Shown here piece after piece: positions 1-9,315 of a stretch of DNA of 64,000 nucleotides. The notes under the pieces are model-generated. The model did no database searches and was not told where the DNA came from. It saw only the letters and a program-made list of their open reading frames with translations. Within the stretch, counting starts at the first letter, position 1. The number at the start of each line of letters is the position of its first letter. The translations under genes were made by a program, and so were the position numbers. The DNA lies in NCBI RefSeq assembly GCF_009859475.1, contig NZ_CP044549.1, forward strand, positions 1,860,001 to 1,924,000, given 5' to 3'. The stretch comes from Hydrogenophaga sp. BPS33. Lineage in GTDB: Bacteria; Pseudomonadota; Gammaproteobacteria; Burkholderiales; Burkholderiaceae_C.

Positions 1-33
1 GGCCGGGCGCTGGCCCGGGCAGCAAGGAGCCGC

Positions 34-1308
34 ATGCGAGGGCCTGGAATGGAGTGGACGTCGACCGTGGACACGCTGGCCGCGCAGGCCGCAGCCTCGC
101 CCTGGGGCGCGGTGCGAGAGGCGCTGGCGCGCATCGGCGAGCAGGAGGCTGGCGTGCGGGCATGGACCCACGTGGCCCCGCTGAATGCCATGCGCGAGGC
201 GGGCGAGACGCCCAGCCAAGGGTTGCTGCAAGGGGTGCCCTTCGGCGTGAAGGACGTCATCGACGTGGCCGACATGCCCACCGGCTGCGGCTCGGCCGCG
301 GCATCGCAGGCGCCGTGCACCTTCGATGCCAGCTGCGTGAGCCTGCTGCGCCGCGCCGGCGCGGTGCCCGTGGGCAAGACGGTGACGGCCGAGTACGCGT
401 TCCGCGCCCCTGGGCCGACGCAGAATCCGCGCGCGCCGGGCCACACGCCCGGCGGCTCGTCCAGCGGCTCGGCCGCTGCGGTGGCCGCGGGCATGGTGCC
501 GTTCGCGCTCGGCACCCAGACGGGCGGCTCCATCATCCGCCCGGCCGCCTACTGTGGCGTGGTGGGCTTCAAGCCCTCGTTCGGCGGGGTGTTCCGCGAC
601 GGTCTCACGCTGACCTGCGAATCCCTGGACGTCATCGGCTGGCATGCGCGCTCGGTCGCGGATGCGCAAACGGTGGCGCGGGTGTTGCTGCCCTTCGCCC
701 CGACGGCCGCGGCGTTGCCCGAGCTGCCGCGGCGCGTGGCCGTGGTTTCGTCGAGCCCTGAGCAGGCACTCGATGGCGATGGCGCGAAAGCCTTGCAGGA
801 CGCGCGGCACATCTTCGAGTCGCATGGCGTGGCGTGCGTGGACGTGCCGTTCGAGGCGGCGGCTGCGATCGCGCAGGCGCACAACACGGTCATGCAATTC
901 GAGTTCGCGCGCAGTCTGGAGCCGGTGGCACGGCGGCGCGGCGACCGCCTGAGCGCGGCCTTGCTGGAGACGGTGCGCCAAGGCTTCGAAATCCCGTTCG
1001 AGACCTACCTTCAAGCCCGGCACCAGCAGGCGCAATGGCGCGCGCAGTGGTCCGACCTGTTCGGCGAGGCCGACCTCATCCTCACGCCCAGCGCCTCGGG
1101 CGCGGCGCCGCGAGGCATGGCGAGCACGGGTGCTTCCGCGTTCAACCGCATCTGGTCGCTGCTGGGCTGGCCCTGCCTGCACCTGCCCACGGGCCATACG
1201 GCGGCAGGGCTTCCGATCGGCGTGCAACTGGTGGGCCGGTTCGAGGCCGACCACGATCTGCTGCGCTGGGGCCGGTCGCTGCATGTGAGGCTGCTGGAGG
1301 CGCGTTGA
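34..1308 (+). CDS. Amidase signature family hydrolase
   Basis: A 424-residue amidase-signature (AS) enzyme, expected to hydrolyse a carbon-nitrogen amide bond in the cytoplasm. The AS Ser-Ser-Lys triad is visible: the lysine in GVKDVID (about residue 73), the glycine/serine-rich loop GGSSSGSAAAVAAG (140-153) and the nucleophile serine in TQTGGSIIRPA (about 166). An AAGGAG ribosome site at 24-29 supports the ATG at 34. A second ATG at 49 is too far from it. Length fits the family. The substrate cannot be told from sequence: AS proteins include GatA, indoleacetamide and urea-derivative hydrolases, and no gatB/gatC lies nearby, so this is not read as GatA. The next gene starts 85 bp downstream on the same strand. 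Confidence 0.85.
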   Translation: MRGPGMEWTSTVDTLAAQAAASPWGAVREALARIGEQEAGVRAWTHVAPLNAMREAGETPSQGLLQGVPFGVKDVIDVADMPTGCGSAAASQAPCTFDASCVSLLRRAGAVPVGKTVTAEYAFRAPGPTQNPRAPGHTPGGSSSGSAAAVAAGMVPFALGTQTGGSIIRPAAYCGVVGFKPSFGGVFRDGLTLTCESLDVIGWHARSVADAQTVARVLLPFAPTAAALPELPRRVAVVSSSPEQALDGDGAKALQDARHIFESHGVACVDVPFEAAAAIAQAHNTVMQFEFARSLEPVARRRGDRLSAALLETVRQGFEIPFETYLQARHQQAQWRAQWSDLFGEADLILTPSASGAAPRGMASTGASAFNRIWSLLGWPCLHLPTGHTAAGLPIGVQLVGRFEADHDLLRWGRSLHVRLLEAR

Positions 1309-1393
1309 ACTGCACCAACGAAGAGGGCAGGCTTCGCGTTCGGACATGCCTGCGCAGACACGAGGGCATGGTGGCCCCCGCATAATCGACCGG

Positions 1394-2329
1394 ATGCCTG
1401 CCGCGACGTCCTCTCCCCATCATCCCCATCTCACCGCCGGCCTGCTGCTGGCCAGCATCGGCGCCATCGGCTTCAGTGGCAAGGCCATCATCGTCAAGCT
1501 GGCGTATCCGTACGGCGTCGACGCGGTCACGCTGCTCATGTACCGCATGCTGTTCGCGCTGCCCTTGTTCCTGGCCCTGAGCTGGTGGGCGAGCCACCGG
1601 GCCGGGCGCGAGAAGGCGGTGCCCTTGACGCGGCGCGACTGGCTGGGCGTGATCGGCCTGGGCTTCATCGGCTACTACTTCTCCAGCTTCCTCGACTTCT
1701 GGGGCCTGCAGTACATCAGCGCCAGCCTGGAGCGGCTGATCCTGTACCTCAACCCGACCCTGGTGCTGGTGCTGGGCTGGGTGCTGTACCGCCGAGCCGT
1801 CACGCCCCTGCAGGCCTTGGCCATGGTGGTGAGTTACGCGGGCGTGTTGCTGGTGTTCGGCCACGAGCTCGGCGCGCAAGGGCCGAACGCGGTGCTGGGT
1901 GCCCTGCTGGTGTTCGGCAGTGCGGCCACTTATGCCATCTACCTGGTGTACAGCGGCGAACTGGTCAAGCGCCTGGGTTCTGCCCGTCTGGTGGGGCTGG
2001 CTTCCACGGTCGCTTGCGTGTTGTGCATTCTGCAGTTCCTGTTGCTGCGCCCGCTGAGTGCGGCCCTGGTAGCGCCCGAGGTGGTCTGGCTCTCGGTGCT
2101 CAATGCCACGCTGTGTACCGTCGCGCCGGTGTTGATGGTGATGATGGCGGTCGAGCGCATCGGCGCGGGCCTGGCGGCACAAACGGGCATGATCGGCCCG
2201 ATGTCGACCATCGTCATGGGCGTGCTGATCCTGGACGAGGCGTTCAACGCCTGGATCGTCGCCGGCACCGTGCTGGTGTTGGGCGGCGTGTTCCTCGTGA
2301 CGCGTTTCGGCGCGCCACCCCGAAAGTAA
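1394..2329 (+). CDS. EamA/DMT-family transporter
   Basis: A 311-residue inner-membrane permease of the drug/metabolite transporter superfamily, made of two EamA repeats of five helices each. The first repeat opens with LLLASIGAIGFSGKAIIVKL and the second with an AVLGALLVFGSAATYAIYLV-type segment near residue 165. The protein ends in a short basic tail (TRFGAPPRK). The start is put at ATG 1394, giving a short hydrophilic N-terminus before helix 1. The frame is open upstream to 1346, but that extension (MPAQTRGHGG...) is not membrane-like. A possible -10 box CATAAT lies at 1381-1386. Family members export amino acids, metabolites or drugs; the substrate here is unknown. The SDR gene starts 30 bp downstream. 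Confidence 0.85.
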   Translation: MPAATSSPHHPHLTAGLLLASIGAIGFSGKAIIVKLAYPYGVDAVTLLMYRMLFALPLFLALSWWASHRAGREKAVPLTRRDWLGVIGLGFIGYYFSSFLDFWGLQYISASLERLILYLNPTLVLVLGWVLYRRAVTPLQALAMVVSYAGVLLVFGHELGAQGPNAVLGALLVFGSAATYAIYLVYSGELVKRLGSARLVGLASTVACVLCILQFLLLRPLSAALVAPEVVWLSVLNATLCTVAPVLMVMMAVERIGAGLAAQTGMIGPMSTIVMGVLILDEAFNAWIVAGTVLVLGGVFLVTRFGAPPRK

Positions 2330-2359
2330 GCACTGCAATCACTGGACTAGGAGAATCAC

Positions 2360-3157
2360 ATGGATCTGGGCCTTCAAGGCAAATGGGCGCTGGTGTGCGG
2401 CGCGAGCAAGGGATTGGGGCTGGGCTGCGCGCAGGCGCTGGCGGCCGAAGGCGTCAACGTGGTGATGGTGGCGCGCGGCGCCGCCGATCTGCAGGCGGCG
2501 GTGGACGCCCTGCGCCAGGCCGCCCCGCGGTCAAGCGTACTGGGCGTTGCCGCCGACATCACCACCGCCGAGGGCCGCGCTGCGGCGCTGTCGGTGCAGG
2601 GCGGGCCGGGCGTGGCGTTCGACATCGTCGTCACCAACGCGGGTGGCCCGCCACCCGGTGACTTCCGCGATTGGGAACGCGAGGCCTGGATCAAGGCCTT
2701 GGATGCGAACATGCTCACGCCGATCGAACTCATCAAGGCCACGGTGGACGGCATGGCGCAGCGCGGCTTTGGCCGCATCGTCAACATCACCTCGGGCGCG
2801 GTGAAGGCGCCGATCGACATCCTCGGGCTGTCCAATGGCGCGCGCAGCGGCCTCACGGGGTTTGTCGCCGGTGTCGCGCGCAGCGCCGTGACCGGCCAGG
2901 GCGTGACCATCAACAACCTGTTGCCGGGCGCGTTCGACACCGACCGCCTGCGCGTCACCATGGCAGGCGCGTCGGCCAAGACCGGCAAGTCCGTCGACGA
3001 ACTGGCCGATGCGCGACGCAAGACGATTCCCGCCAAGCGCTTCGGCACCGCGCAGGAATTTGGCGCCATCTGCGCCTTCCTCTGCAGCGTGCAGGCGGGC
3101 TACATCACCGGCCAGAACGTGCTGGCCGATGGCGGGGCCTATCCAGGCACGTTCTAG
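2360..3157 (+). CDS. SDR-fold protein lacking the usual Tyr/Lys catalytic pair
   Basis: A 265-residue classical short-chain dehydrogenase/reductase fold. The Rossmann nucleotide loop CGASKGLGLG is at residues 13-22 and VTNAGG at 91-96, and the C-terminus has the usual ITGQNVLADGGAYPGTF ending. The expected catalytic serine is present (NITSG, about 145). The YxxxK motif that should follow 13 residues later is missing: the region reads GLSNGARSGLTGF, so Tyr and Lys are replaced. It may bind NAD(P) without standard SDR catalysis or may use another mechanism. It follows the EamA gene by 30 bp with a good GGAG site (2350-2353) and may be cotranscribed. A structured repeat starts 3 bases after its stop codon. 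Confidence 0.85.
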   Translation: MDLGLQGKWALVCGASKGLGLGCAQALAAEGVNVVMVARGAADLQAAVDALRQAAPRSSVLGVAADITTAEGRAAALSVQGGPGVAFDIVVTNAGGPPPGDFRDWEREAWIKALDANMLTPIELIKATVDGMAQRGFGRIVNITSGAVKAPIDILGLSNGARSGLTGFVAGVARSAVTGQGVTINNLLPGAFDTDRLRVTMAGASAKTGKSVDELADARRKTIPAKRFGTAQEFGAICAFLCSVQAGYITGQNVLADGGAYPGTF

Positions 3158-3160
3158 ACA

Positions 3161-3286
3161 CACCCCCCTGCGCCGCTGCGCGGCTTCCCCCCTCCGTGGC
3201 GCGCCTTCGGCGCTTCGAGGGGGGACGGCATCTCGGGCCGGCGTAGCCGTCCCTCGATGCCTCTGGGTTCAGGCACGCTCGCCGGA
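3161..3286 (+). repeat. Structured dispersed repeat, copy A
   Basis: Begins CACCCCCCTGCGCCGCTG three bases after the SDR stop and ends near GCTCGCCGGA. It contains nested inverted repeats: CCCCCCTC pairs with GAGGGGGG around a GGCGC..GCGCC core, then GGACGGC pairs with GCCGTCC. The same roughly 126-bp unit recurs at 7749-7874, 9188-9315 and 37360-37484, each time right behind a stop codon in the orientation of that gene. It lies between the SDR gene and the oppositely oriented dodecin gene. It resembles REP-type or 3'-end elements rather than an insertion sequence, since it has no ORF. Confidence 0.9.
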
Positions 3287-3303
3287 AAGAGCGCGGGCTG
3301 CTT

Positions 3304-3510
3304 TCAATCGAGCGTGAAGCCGATCTTCAGGCTCACCTGCCAGTGGGCCACCTTGCCATCGACCACGTGGCCACGCGTCTCGGTGACGCTGAACCACTGG
3401 ATGTTGCGCACCGTCTCGTGCGCTTTGGCGATGGCGGTCTGTACCGCGTCCTCGATGCCGATGGGCGACGAGCCCGTGAGTTCCAAGGTCTTGTAGACGT
3501 GGCTGGACAT
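3304..3510 (-). CDS. Dodecin family flavin-binding protein
   Basis: A 68-residue protein starting [20 protein letters not shown] and ending SLKIGFTLD, the length and pattern of bacterial dodecins. These form hollow dodecamers that bind and buffer FMN/riboflavin or CoA in the cytoplasm. The tryptophan that stacks on the flavin in this family is visible in NIQWFSV (about residue 38), followed by the conserved [15 protein letters not shown] strand. The start at 3510 is set by an AGGAG site about 7 bases upstream. The reading frame stays open further upstream, but that sequence is not dodecin-like. It stands alone, convergent with the SDR gene. Confidence 0.93.
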   Translation of the reverse strand: MSSHVYKTLELTGSSPIGIEDAVQTAIAKAHETVRNIQWFSVTETRGHVVDGKVAHWQVSLKIGFTLD

Positions 3511-3749
3511 GGCAATCTCCTGGTGGTGGCCGGCCAGGCCGGCGGAGTCCCCATCGTAGGCCACATGCTCCATGGGTGCGCATCGAGGTTGAAAACGGTG
3601 CAAATCCGCACCGAAGAAAAGCATTTCTCGCACCGCTTTTGTGCTGTTTTCTCCTTGCAAAAACGGCGCTGCGCATGGGGCTCAACTTGCGGGGGAGGGC
3701 GTCGATAGTGGGGCTTCAACCACCTCCACACCACGGCCTTTTCCTCATC

Positions 3750-5678
3750 ATGTTCGCCTTCGTCCGCCACCTGCGCCTTGCGCACAAACTCGCCTTGCTC
3801 GGTGCCATTGCCGCACTGCTGGTACTCGTCCCGCTCACGGCCTATGTGCGCGATGCCGTTTCAGCCCTGAGCACCATCGATCTTGAACGCCGGGGCCTGG
3901 CACCGTCGCGCTCGCTGTTGGAAGTGGTGCGGCTGGCGCAGATCCACCGGGGCATGAGCGCCACCGTGTTCGGCGGCAAGGCCGATGCGGAACCCCAGCG
4001 CCAGGCGCGCGCTGATGAGGTTCAGAAGGCGGTGCAAGCCTTCCAGACCCTGTTGGCCAACGACGCCATGGACGCGCGCATTCAGCGCGACTGGCGCGCG
4101 GTTGCCGCGCAATGGCAATCGCTTGCGCAAGCTGTGGCTTCGCGCAGCATCACCGGGCCCGAGAGCTTTGCGCGCCATACGGCATTGATCGCCAGTCTGA
4201 TGGAACTCACCGATCGTGTGTCCGACCACCATGGGCTCACAGCCGATCCCTACAAGTCCACCTACTTCCTGATCATCGGCAACCTGCAGCAGATGCCACG
4301 TCTGACCGAGATGCTCGGGCAAGCCCGCGCCCTGGGCTCCGCGATGCTGGTGCGCCAGAGTGCCACGGCCGAAGAGCGTGCCCACATCGCCAGTCTGGTG
4401 GAGCGTGCGCGCGTCGGCGTTCGCGAGTTGGACATCAACCTGGAGAAGGCCTTTGAGGAAGACGCCTCGCTTCAGGTGCTCCTGGGCGACGCACATGCAC
4501 AGGCGCGCAGCGGTTTCGAGAGTGCGCTCCAGTTGGCGCGCGCGCAGATCGTGCAGGCGGAGGTCCTCCAGTTCGCGTCGGCCGACTACTTCAAGGCCAC
4601 CACCGCGGCCATCGACGGCATGTATGGCCTGAGCGATCGTGGGGCGCAGGTGCTGGATGACAAGATCGGCGCGCGCTACACCGCGCAACGCAACGAACTG
4701 ATCGGCGTGCTGGGTGCGATTGCCGCCTTGCTCCTGGCCGCAGCGGTGTTTGCAGCCGTGATCGGCCGCTCCATCACCCGCCCGGCCGAGATGGCGCGCA
4801 CCGTGGCCGCCCGCGTGGCCGCCGGCGACCTCAGCCAGGACGTGCCCACCGGGGGCCACGATGAAATGGGCCAGTTGCTCAGCGCCATGGCGACCATGCA
4901 AACCGAATTGACGCGCGTGGTCGGCAGTGTGCGGGGCAATGCCGAAGGCGTGGCCACGGCCAGTGCACAAATCGCGCAGGGCAACCACGACCTGTCCGCG
5001 CGCACCGAACAACAGGCCGCCGCCCTGGAACAGACCGCGGCCTCCATGGAAGAACTCAGCTCCACCGTGAAGCTCAACGCGGACAACGCGAAGCAGGCCA
5101 ATCAACTGGCGATCAACGCGTCGAGCGTGGCGCAGCAGGGCGGTGAGGTGGTGACGCAAGTGGTGGCCATGATGCGGGGCATCAACGACAGTTCGCGCCA
5201 GATCGCCGACATCGTGGGTGTGATCGATGGCATCGCTTTCCAGACCAACATCCTCGCACTCAACGCGGCCGTGGAGGCCGCGCGCGCCGGTGAACAGGGC
5301 CGTGGATTTGCGGTGGTGGCCGCCGAAGTGCGCAACCTCGCGCAGCGCAGCGCGGCTGCCGCCAAGGAGATCAAGGACCTGATCGACGTGAGTGTCGACC
5401 GCGTGGACCGCGGCACGGCCCTGGTGGACCAGGCGGGCAGCACCATGAACGAGGTGGTGGGCTCGATCCGGCGTGTCACCGACATCGTGGGCGAGATCAG
5501 CGCGGCCAGCAGCGAACAGAGCGACGGCGTGTCGCAGGTGGGCGAAGCCGTGACGCAGATGGACCAGGCCACGCAACAGAACGCGGCGCTGGTGGAAGAA
5601 AGCGCCGCGGCGGCGCAAAGCCTGAAAACGCAGGCCGACCAGCTGGTGCACGCGGTCGCCGCGTTCCGCTTGCGCTGA
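3750..5678 (+). CDS. Methyl-accepting chemotaxis protein
   Basis: A 642-residue transmembrane chemoreceptor. Order: a first membrane helix at about 12-32 ([20 protein letters not shown]), a long helical periplasmic sensor of about 280 residues, a second helix near 317-337 ([20 protein letters not shown]), a HAMP linker ([20 protein letters not shown]), and the cytoplasmic signalling hairpin with the conserved tip region [20 protein letters not shown] and [18 protein letters not shown]. No recognised Cache domain is seen; the sensor opens with an [10 protein letters not shown] segment like NIT-type helical sensors. The C-terminus (AAFRLR) lacks the NWETF-type CheR/CheB tether. The start is ATG 3750; an upstream open extension is not receptor-like. 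No che genes are in the window. The ligand is unknown. Confidence 0.93.
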   Translation: MFAFVRHLRLAHKLALLGAIAALLVLVPLTAYVRDAVSALSTIDLERRGLAPSRSLLEVVRLAQIHRGMSATVFGGKADAEPQRQARADEVQKAVQAFQTLLANDAMDARIQRDWRAVAAQWQSLAQAVASRSITGPESFARHTALIASLMELTDRVSDHHGLTADPYKSTYFLIIGNLQQMPRLTEMLGQARALGSAMLVRQSATAEERAHIASLVERARVGVRELDINLEKAFEEDASLQVLLGDAHAQARSGFESALQLARAQIVQAEVLQFASADYFKATTAAIDGMYGLSDRGAQVLDDKIGARYTAQRNELIGVLGAIAALLLAAAVFAAVIGRSITRPAEMARTVAARVAAGDLSQDVPTGGHDEMGQLLSAMATMQTELTRVVGSVRGNAEGVATASAQIAQGNHDLSARTEQQAAALEQTAASMEELSSTVKLNADNAKQANQLAINASSVAQQGGEVVTQVVAMMRGINDSSRQIADIVGVIDGIAFQTNILALNAAVEAARAGEQGRGFAVVAAEVRNLAQRSAAAAKEIKDLIDVSVDRVDRGTALVDQAGSTMNEVVGSIRRVTDIVGEISAASSEQSDGVSQVGEAVTQMDQATQQNAALVEESAAAAQSLKTQADQLVHAVAAFRLR

Positions 5679-5685
5679 GCACCGC

Positions 5686-6621
5686 TCAGCGCCGTGGCGA
5701 AGAAGAAATGAGGATGCCGCACACGATCAGCACGAAGCTCACCGCGTGGAACAGGTGCGGGGGTTCGTTGAGCAGCGTGGCCGACATCAGCGCGGCGAAC
5801 AAGGGTGTGAGGTTGTTGAACAGGGCGGCGATGGTGGGCCCCGCGCGCCCGATCGCCGCGCCCCAGCAGCGGTAGGCGAGCAAGGACGGCCCGAGCGCCA
5901 CGTAGAGCAGCCCGGCCGCCAAGGGCCAACCCCACCGAATGTGCGACGCACCGTCGGCCAAAGGCGGCAGCAGCATCCATTCGCCGGCCGCGTACAGGCC
6001 CGACCAGCCCACGCCCATGACCACCTGGGCCAACAGAAAGGCGGACCAGTCGCTCTGGATGTGGGTCGGTTCAGGGCGTGCGAGTTGCCAGCTGTAGAAA
6101 GACCACAGCATCGAGGCCAGCAGCATCAAGCCATCACCCAACGCGAACCGCACCGCCAGAAGGTTTTCCACCCGCCCATGCGACAACACCACCGCCACGC
6201 CCGCGAGCGACAAAGCCGCGCCCAATGCGGCACGGCGTGAAATGGCCACGCCGTAGAAGATCCTCCCGATCATCAGCACCCACACCGGGCCGCTGGAGGC
6301 CACCAGCGTGACGTTCATGGGCGACGAGGTCTTCAGGGCCAGGTACTGGAGCGCGTTGTACGTGCCCACGCCCAGCAGGCCCAGCAGCGCGAAGCGGCGC
6401 CAATGCGGCCACATGCCGTGGGGGCCGGGGCGCAGCACCCAGCCCGCCATGGGCAACAACAGCAGGAAGGCCAAGGCCCAGCGCACGAAGTTCAGCGTGA
6501 CCGGGGGGATCACCCCTTGCATCATGCGCCCCACCACCGCATTGCCCGCCCACAGCAACGGCGGGATGATGAGCAGTGCGAGCGTGGCGGGGGACAGGCG
6601 TGCGTGGTCGGTCGATGGCAT
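5686..6621 (-). CDS. EamA/DMT-family transporter
   Basis: A 311-residue ten-helix permease of the drug/metabolite transporter superfamily, starting MPSTDHARLSPATLALLIIP. It carries the family signature LLWAGNAVVGRM near the first helix and the second EamA repeat ending GILISSSPRR. It is distinct from the EamA gene at 1394. It converges with the chemoreceptor gene with only 7 bases between stops, so no separate terminator is seen. The frame remains open upstream for a long way, but the extension reads antisense to the quinone oxidoreductase gene and is not membrane-like, so ATG 6621 is chosen. The substrate is unknown. Confidence 0.85.
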   Translation of the reverse strand: MPSTDHARLSPATLALLIIPPLLWAGNAVVGRMMQGVIPPVTLNFVRWALAFLLLLPMAGWVLRPGPHGMWPHWRRFALLGLLGVGTYNALQYLALKTSSPMNVTLVASSGPVWVLMIGRIFYGVAISRRAALGAALSLAGVAVVLSHGRVENLLAVRFALGDGLMLLASMLWSFYSWQLARPEPTHIQSDWSAFLLAQVVMGVGWSGLYAAGEWMLLPPLADGASHIRWGWPLAAGLLYVALGPSLLAYRCWGAAIGRAGPTIAALFNNLTPLFAALMSATLLNEPPHLFHAVSFVLIVCGILISSSPRR

Positions 6622-6741
6622 GCGCGCACTGTACCGGCGAGCGCGTGTCCTGTCTGCGAACGGGGGTGCGGCTGCGGGTGGACGGCCGCGTTCGCGTTTC
6701 ATGGCAGCATTGCCGACTTCCACAACCTGCGGAGTGTCCCG

Positions 6742-7734
6742 ATGAGCGAACAAACCAGCCGTGCCGTGCGCATCCATGCCCCTGGCGGTCCCGAACAACT
6801 CGTGGTCGATACGGTGAGCGTTGGCGAGCCCGGACCGGGGCAGGTGCGTATCCACCACCGCGCGATCGGGTTGAACTTCATCGACGTCTACCAGCGCACC
6901 GGCCTGTACCCCTTCCCCATGCCCCTGTCGCTCGGCATGGAGGGCGCTGGCGTGGTCGAAGCCGTGGGCGAAGGCGTGACCCACCTCAAGGCCGGTGACC
7001 GCGCGGCCTACGCGGCCAACCCGCCGGGTGCCTATTGCGACGTGCGCGTGATGCCGGCCATGAACGTGTGCCGTTTGCCTGACCTGATCGACTTCGAGAC
7101 CGGCGCGGCCATGATGCTCAAGGGCCTGACGGCGCAGTACCTGCTCAAGCGCTGCAAACCCGTGGAGGGCATGGATGCGGGCGACTTCGTGCTGTTCCAT
7201 GCCGCCGCCGGTGGCGTGGGCTTGATCGCCTGCCAGTGGGCCAAGGCACTCGGCCTGCAACTGATCGCCACCGCCGGTTCCGATGAAAAGTGCGCGATGG
7301 CGCTGGAACACGGCGCGAGCCACGCCATCAACTACCGCACCGAGGACTTCGCCGCGCGCGTCAAGGACATCACCAACGGCCAAGGCGTCAAGGTGGTCTA
7401 CGACTCCGTGGGCAAGGACACGTTCGACAAATCGCTCGAGTGCCTGCGGCCTTTTGGTCTCATGATCAGCTTCGGCAACGCCTCCGGCCCGGTGGCGCCG
7501 TTCGCGCCGGCCGTGCTGGCCAAGAACTCGCTGTACGTGACGCGCCAGACCCTGTTCACCCACATCACCAGCCGCGAACGCACCCAGGCCATGGCCGACG
7601 ACCTGTTCGCGGTGGTCGAAGGCGGCAAAGTGAAGATCCGCATCGACCAGCGCTTTGCGCTGACGGACGTGCAGGCCGCGCACCAGAGCCTGGAGGCGCG
7701 TGCGACCACGGGTTGCACCGTGTTGCTGCCCTGA
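6742..7734 (+). CDS. Quinone oxidoreductase (zinc-independent MDR family)
   Basis: A 330-residue NADPH:quinone reductase of the medium-chain dehydrogenase family (QOR/zeta-crystallin type). The catalytic GroES-like domain holds NFIDVYQRTGLYP and LGMEGAGVVEAVGEGV. The Rossmann NADPH site is AAAGGVGLIACQWAKALG (about 155-172). The zinc ligands of alcohol dehydrogenases are absent, as expected. It likely reduces quinones or enones in the cytoplasm. It is transcribed divergently from the EamA gene at 5686-6621, leaving about 120 bases for both promoters. The frame is open further 5', but the family N-terminus begins at MSEQTSRAVRIHAPGG. It is followed by a convergent structured repeat and aminotransferase gene. 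Confidence 0.92.
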   Translation: MSEQTSRAVRIHAPGGPEQLVVDTVSVGEPGPGQVRIHHRAIGLNFIDVYQRTGLYPFPMPLSLGMEGAGVVEAVGEGVTHLKAGDRAAYAANPPGAYCDVRVMPAMNVCRLPDLIDFETGAAMMLKGLTAQYLLKRCKPVEGMDAGDFVLFHAAAGGVGLIACQWAKALGLQLIATAGSDEKCAMALEHGASHAINYRTEDFAARVKDITNGQGVKVVYDSVGKDTFDKSLECLRPFGLMISFGNASGPVAPFAPAVLAKNSLYVTRQTLFTHITSRERTQAMADDLFAVVEGGKVKIRIDQRFALTDVQAAHQSLEARATTGCTVLLP

Positions 7735-7748
7735 GATACCGCCCCCTC

Positions 7749-7874
7749 TCCGGCGAGCGTGCCTGAATCCAGAGGCATCGAGGGACGGCTACGCCGGCCC
7801 AAGATGCCGTCCCCCCTCCAAGCGCCGAAGGCGCGCCAGAGAGGGGGGAAGCCGCGTCAGCAGCGCAGGGGGGT
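7749..7874 (-). repeat. Structured dispersed repeat, copy B
   Basis: A near-exact reverse-complement copy of the unit at 3161-3286, with the same paired C/G tracts and GGACGGC/GCCGTCC arms. Read on the minus strand it starts ACACCCCCCTGCG nine bases after the stop codon of the aminotransferase gene, filling the space between two convergent genes. Confidence 0.9.
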
Positions 7875-7883
7875 GTTTTCCAT

Positions 7884-9032
7884 TCACGCCGGCTGCGCGA
7901 CCCTCGGTGCCACCCGTGCCAGGGCTTGCTCCAGATGCCGCAGGGTGGCGGGCACGTCGTGCCACTTGTCCAGGCCGAAGAGGCCGATGCGGAAGGTCTT
8001 GAAGTCCGCGCCTTCGTCGCACTGCAGCGGCACACCGGCAGCCGTCTGCAGGCCTTGGGCCAGAAATTTCTTGCTCGACTGGATGTCCGGGTCGGTCGTG
8101 TGGCTCACCACCACGCCCGGAGCCTGGAAACCCGGCGCGGCCACGCTCGGGAAGCCATGGCGCTCCAGCAGCGCACGCACCTGCGCGCCGAGCTCCACCT
8201 GCTCCTGGCGCACGCGCTCGAAGCCGTAGGCCTCGGTTTCCTTCATGGTGTCGCGCAGCCGCGTGAGCGCGTCGGTCGGCAGGGTGGTGTGGTAGGCATG
8301 GCCGCCGCCTTCATAGGTTTCCATGATCTGCAGCCACTTCTTGAGGTCCATCGCAAAGGTGGTGCTCTGTGTGGCGTCGATGGCCTTGCGCGCGCGCTCG
8401 CTGAGCATGACCATGGCGCAACACGGCGAGCTGCTCCAGCCTTTTTGCGGTGCCGAGATCAGGATGTCCACGCCCGTGGCGTTCATGTCGACCCACATCG
8501 CACCGGAAGCGATGCAGTCGAGCACGAACAGGCCGCCCACCGCGTGCACCGCGTCCGCCACGGCCTTGAGGTAGCCGTCGGGCAGGATCATGCCGGCGGC
8601 GGTTTCCACGTGCGGTGCGAACACCAGCGCGGGCTTCTCGCGCGCGATGGTGGCCACGACCTCCTCGATCGGCGCGGGCGCCCAGGCGGCCTGCGCGCCG
8701 CTGCCGGTGGGGCGGGCCTTCATCACGGTGTGGCTGGCGGGAATGCTGCCCATCTCGAAGATCTGCGTCCAGCGGTAGCTGAACCAGCCATTGCGGATCA
8801 CCAGCACGTGCTGGCCGTGGGCGAACTGGCGCGCCACCGACTCCATGCCGAAAGTGCCGCTGCCGGGCACCAGCACCGCCGAATGCGCGCCATACACGCG
8901 TTTGAGCATGGCCGAGATGTCGGTCATCACACCCTGGAAGCGTTTGGACATGTGGTTGAGCGCGCGGTCGGTGTAGACCACCGAGAACTCGAGCAGGCCG
9001 TCGGGGTCGATCTGGGGCAGCAATCCGGGCAT
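7884..9032 (-). CDS. Class V pyridoxal-phosphate aminotransferase
   Basis: A 382-residue PLP enzyme of the alanine-glyoxylate/serine-glyoxylate aminotransferase group. It has the cofactor-binding VLDCIASGAMWVDM segment (aspartate near 184), the Schiff-base lysine in SAPQKGWSSSP (about 207) and the N-terminal VPGSGTFGMES glycine loop. It would move an amino group between an amino acid and an oxo-acid in the cytoplasm. The exact substrate pair is not decidable. The start ATG 9032 has a clear AGGAG site on the minus strand about 6 bases upstream; the frame is open to 9089 but that extension is unlike the family. Repeat copy B follows it, and repeat copy C lies upstream. Confidence 0.9.
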   Translation of the reverse strand: MPGLLPQIDPDGLLEFSVVYTDRALNHMSKRFQGVMTDISAMLKRVYGAHSAVLVPGSGTFGMESVARQFAHGQHVLVIRNGWFSYRWTQIFEMGSIPASHTVMKARPTGSGAQAAWAPAPIEEVVATIAREKPALVFAPHVETAAGMILPDGYLKAVADAVHAVGGLFVLDCIASGAMWVDMNATGVDILISAPQKGWSSSPCCAMVMLSERARKAIDATQSTTFAMDLKKWLQIMETYEGGGHAYHTTLPTDALTRLRDTMKETEAYGFERVRQEQVELGAQVRALLERHGFPSVAAPGFQAPGVVVSHTTDPDIQSSKKFLAQGLQTAAGVPLQCDEGADFKTFRIGLFGLDKWHDVPATLRHLEQALARVAPRVAQPA

Positions 9033-9187
9033 GTGTGTCTCCTGTAGCTTGGAAGCAAAACAGCGGGCCAGCGTAGCACAGCACGCCACGCGAAGCGTCG
9101 TACCAAGGGGAAAGTCCGCTCATCGATCGAGGGGGAGTTCGTCCAGGGGCACCGAGGGACGGCCGCCGGCCCGAGGCACCAGCTCTC

Positions 9188-9315
9188 TCCGGCGCGCGTG
9201 ACTCCATCCAGAGGCATCGAGGGACGGCTGCGCCGGCCCAAGATGCCGTCCCCCCTCGAAGCGCCGAAGGCGCGCAACGGAGGGGGGAAGCCGCGTCAGC
9301 GGCGCAGGGGGGGGG
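9188..9315 (-). repeat. Structured dispersed repeat, copy C
   Basis: Third copy of the approximately 126-bp unit, minus orientation, starting directly at the stop codon of the Na/Pi symporter gene (stop begins at 9316). A second, incomplete piece (ACCGAGGGACGGCCGCCGGCC type) lies at about 9138-9180. The 283-bp stretch 9033-9315 is therefore mostly repeat; no gene is seen in it. The aminotransferase promoter probably sits in 9033-9137. Confidence 0.88.

Noticed and set aside
3861..5651. 596-codon minus-strand frame opposite the chemoreceptor.
   Set aside because: His/Arg-rich shadow translation with no domain; the receptor is on the plus strand.
6622..7683. Open extension upstream of the EamA gene at 5686-6621.
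   Set aside because: It is antisense to the quinone oxidoreductase gene; the membrane protein starts naturally at 6621.
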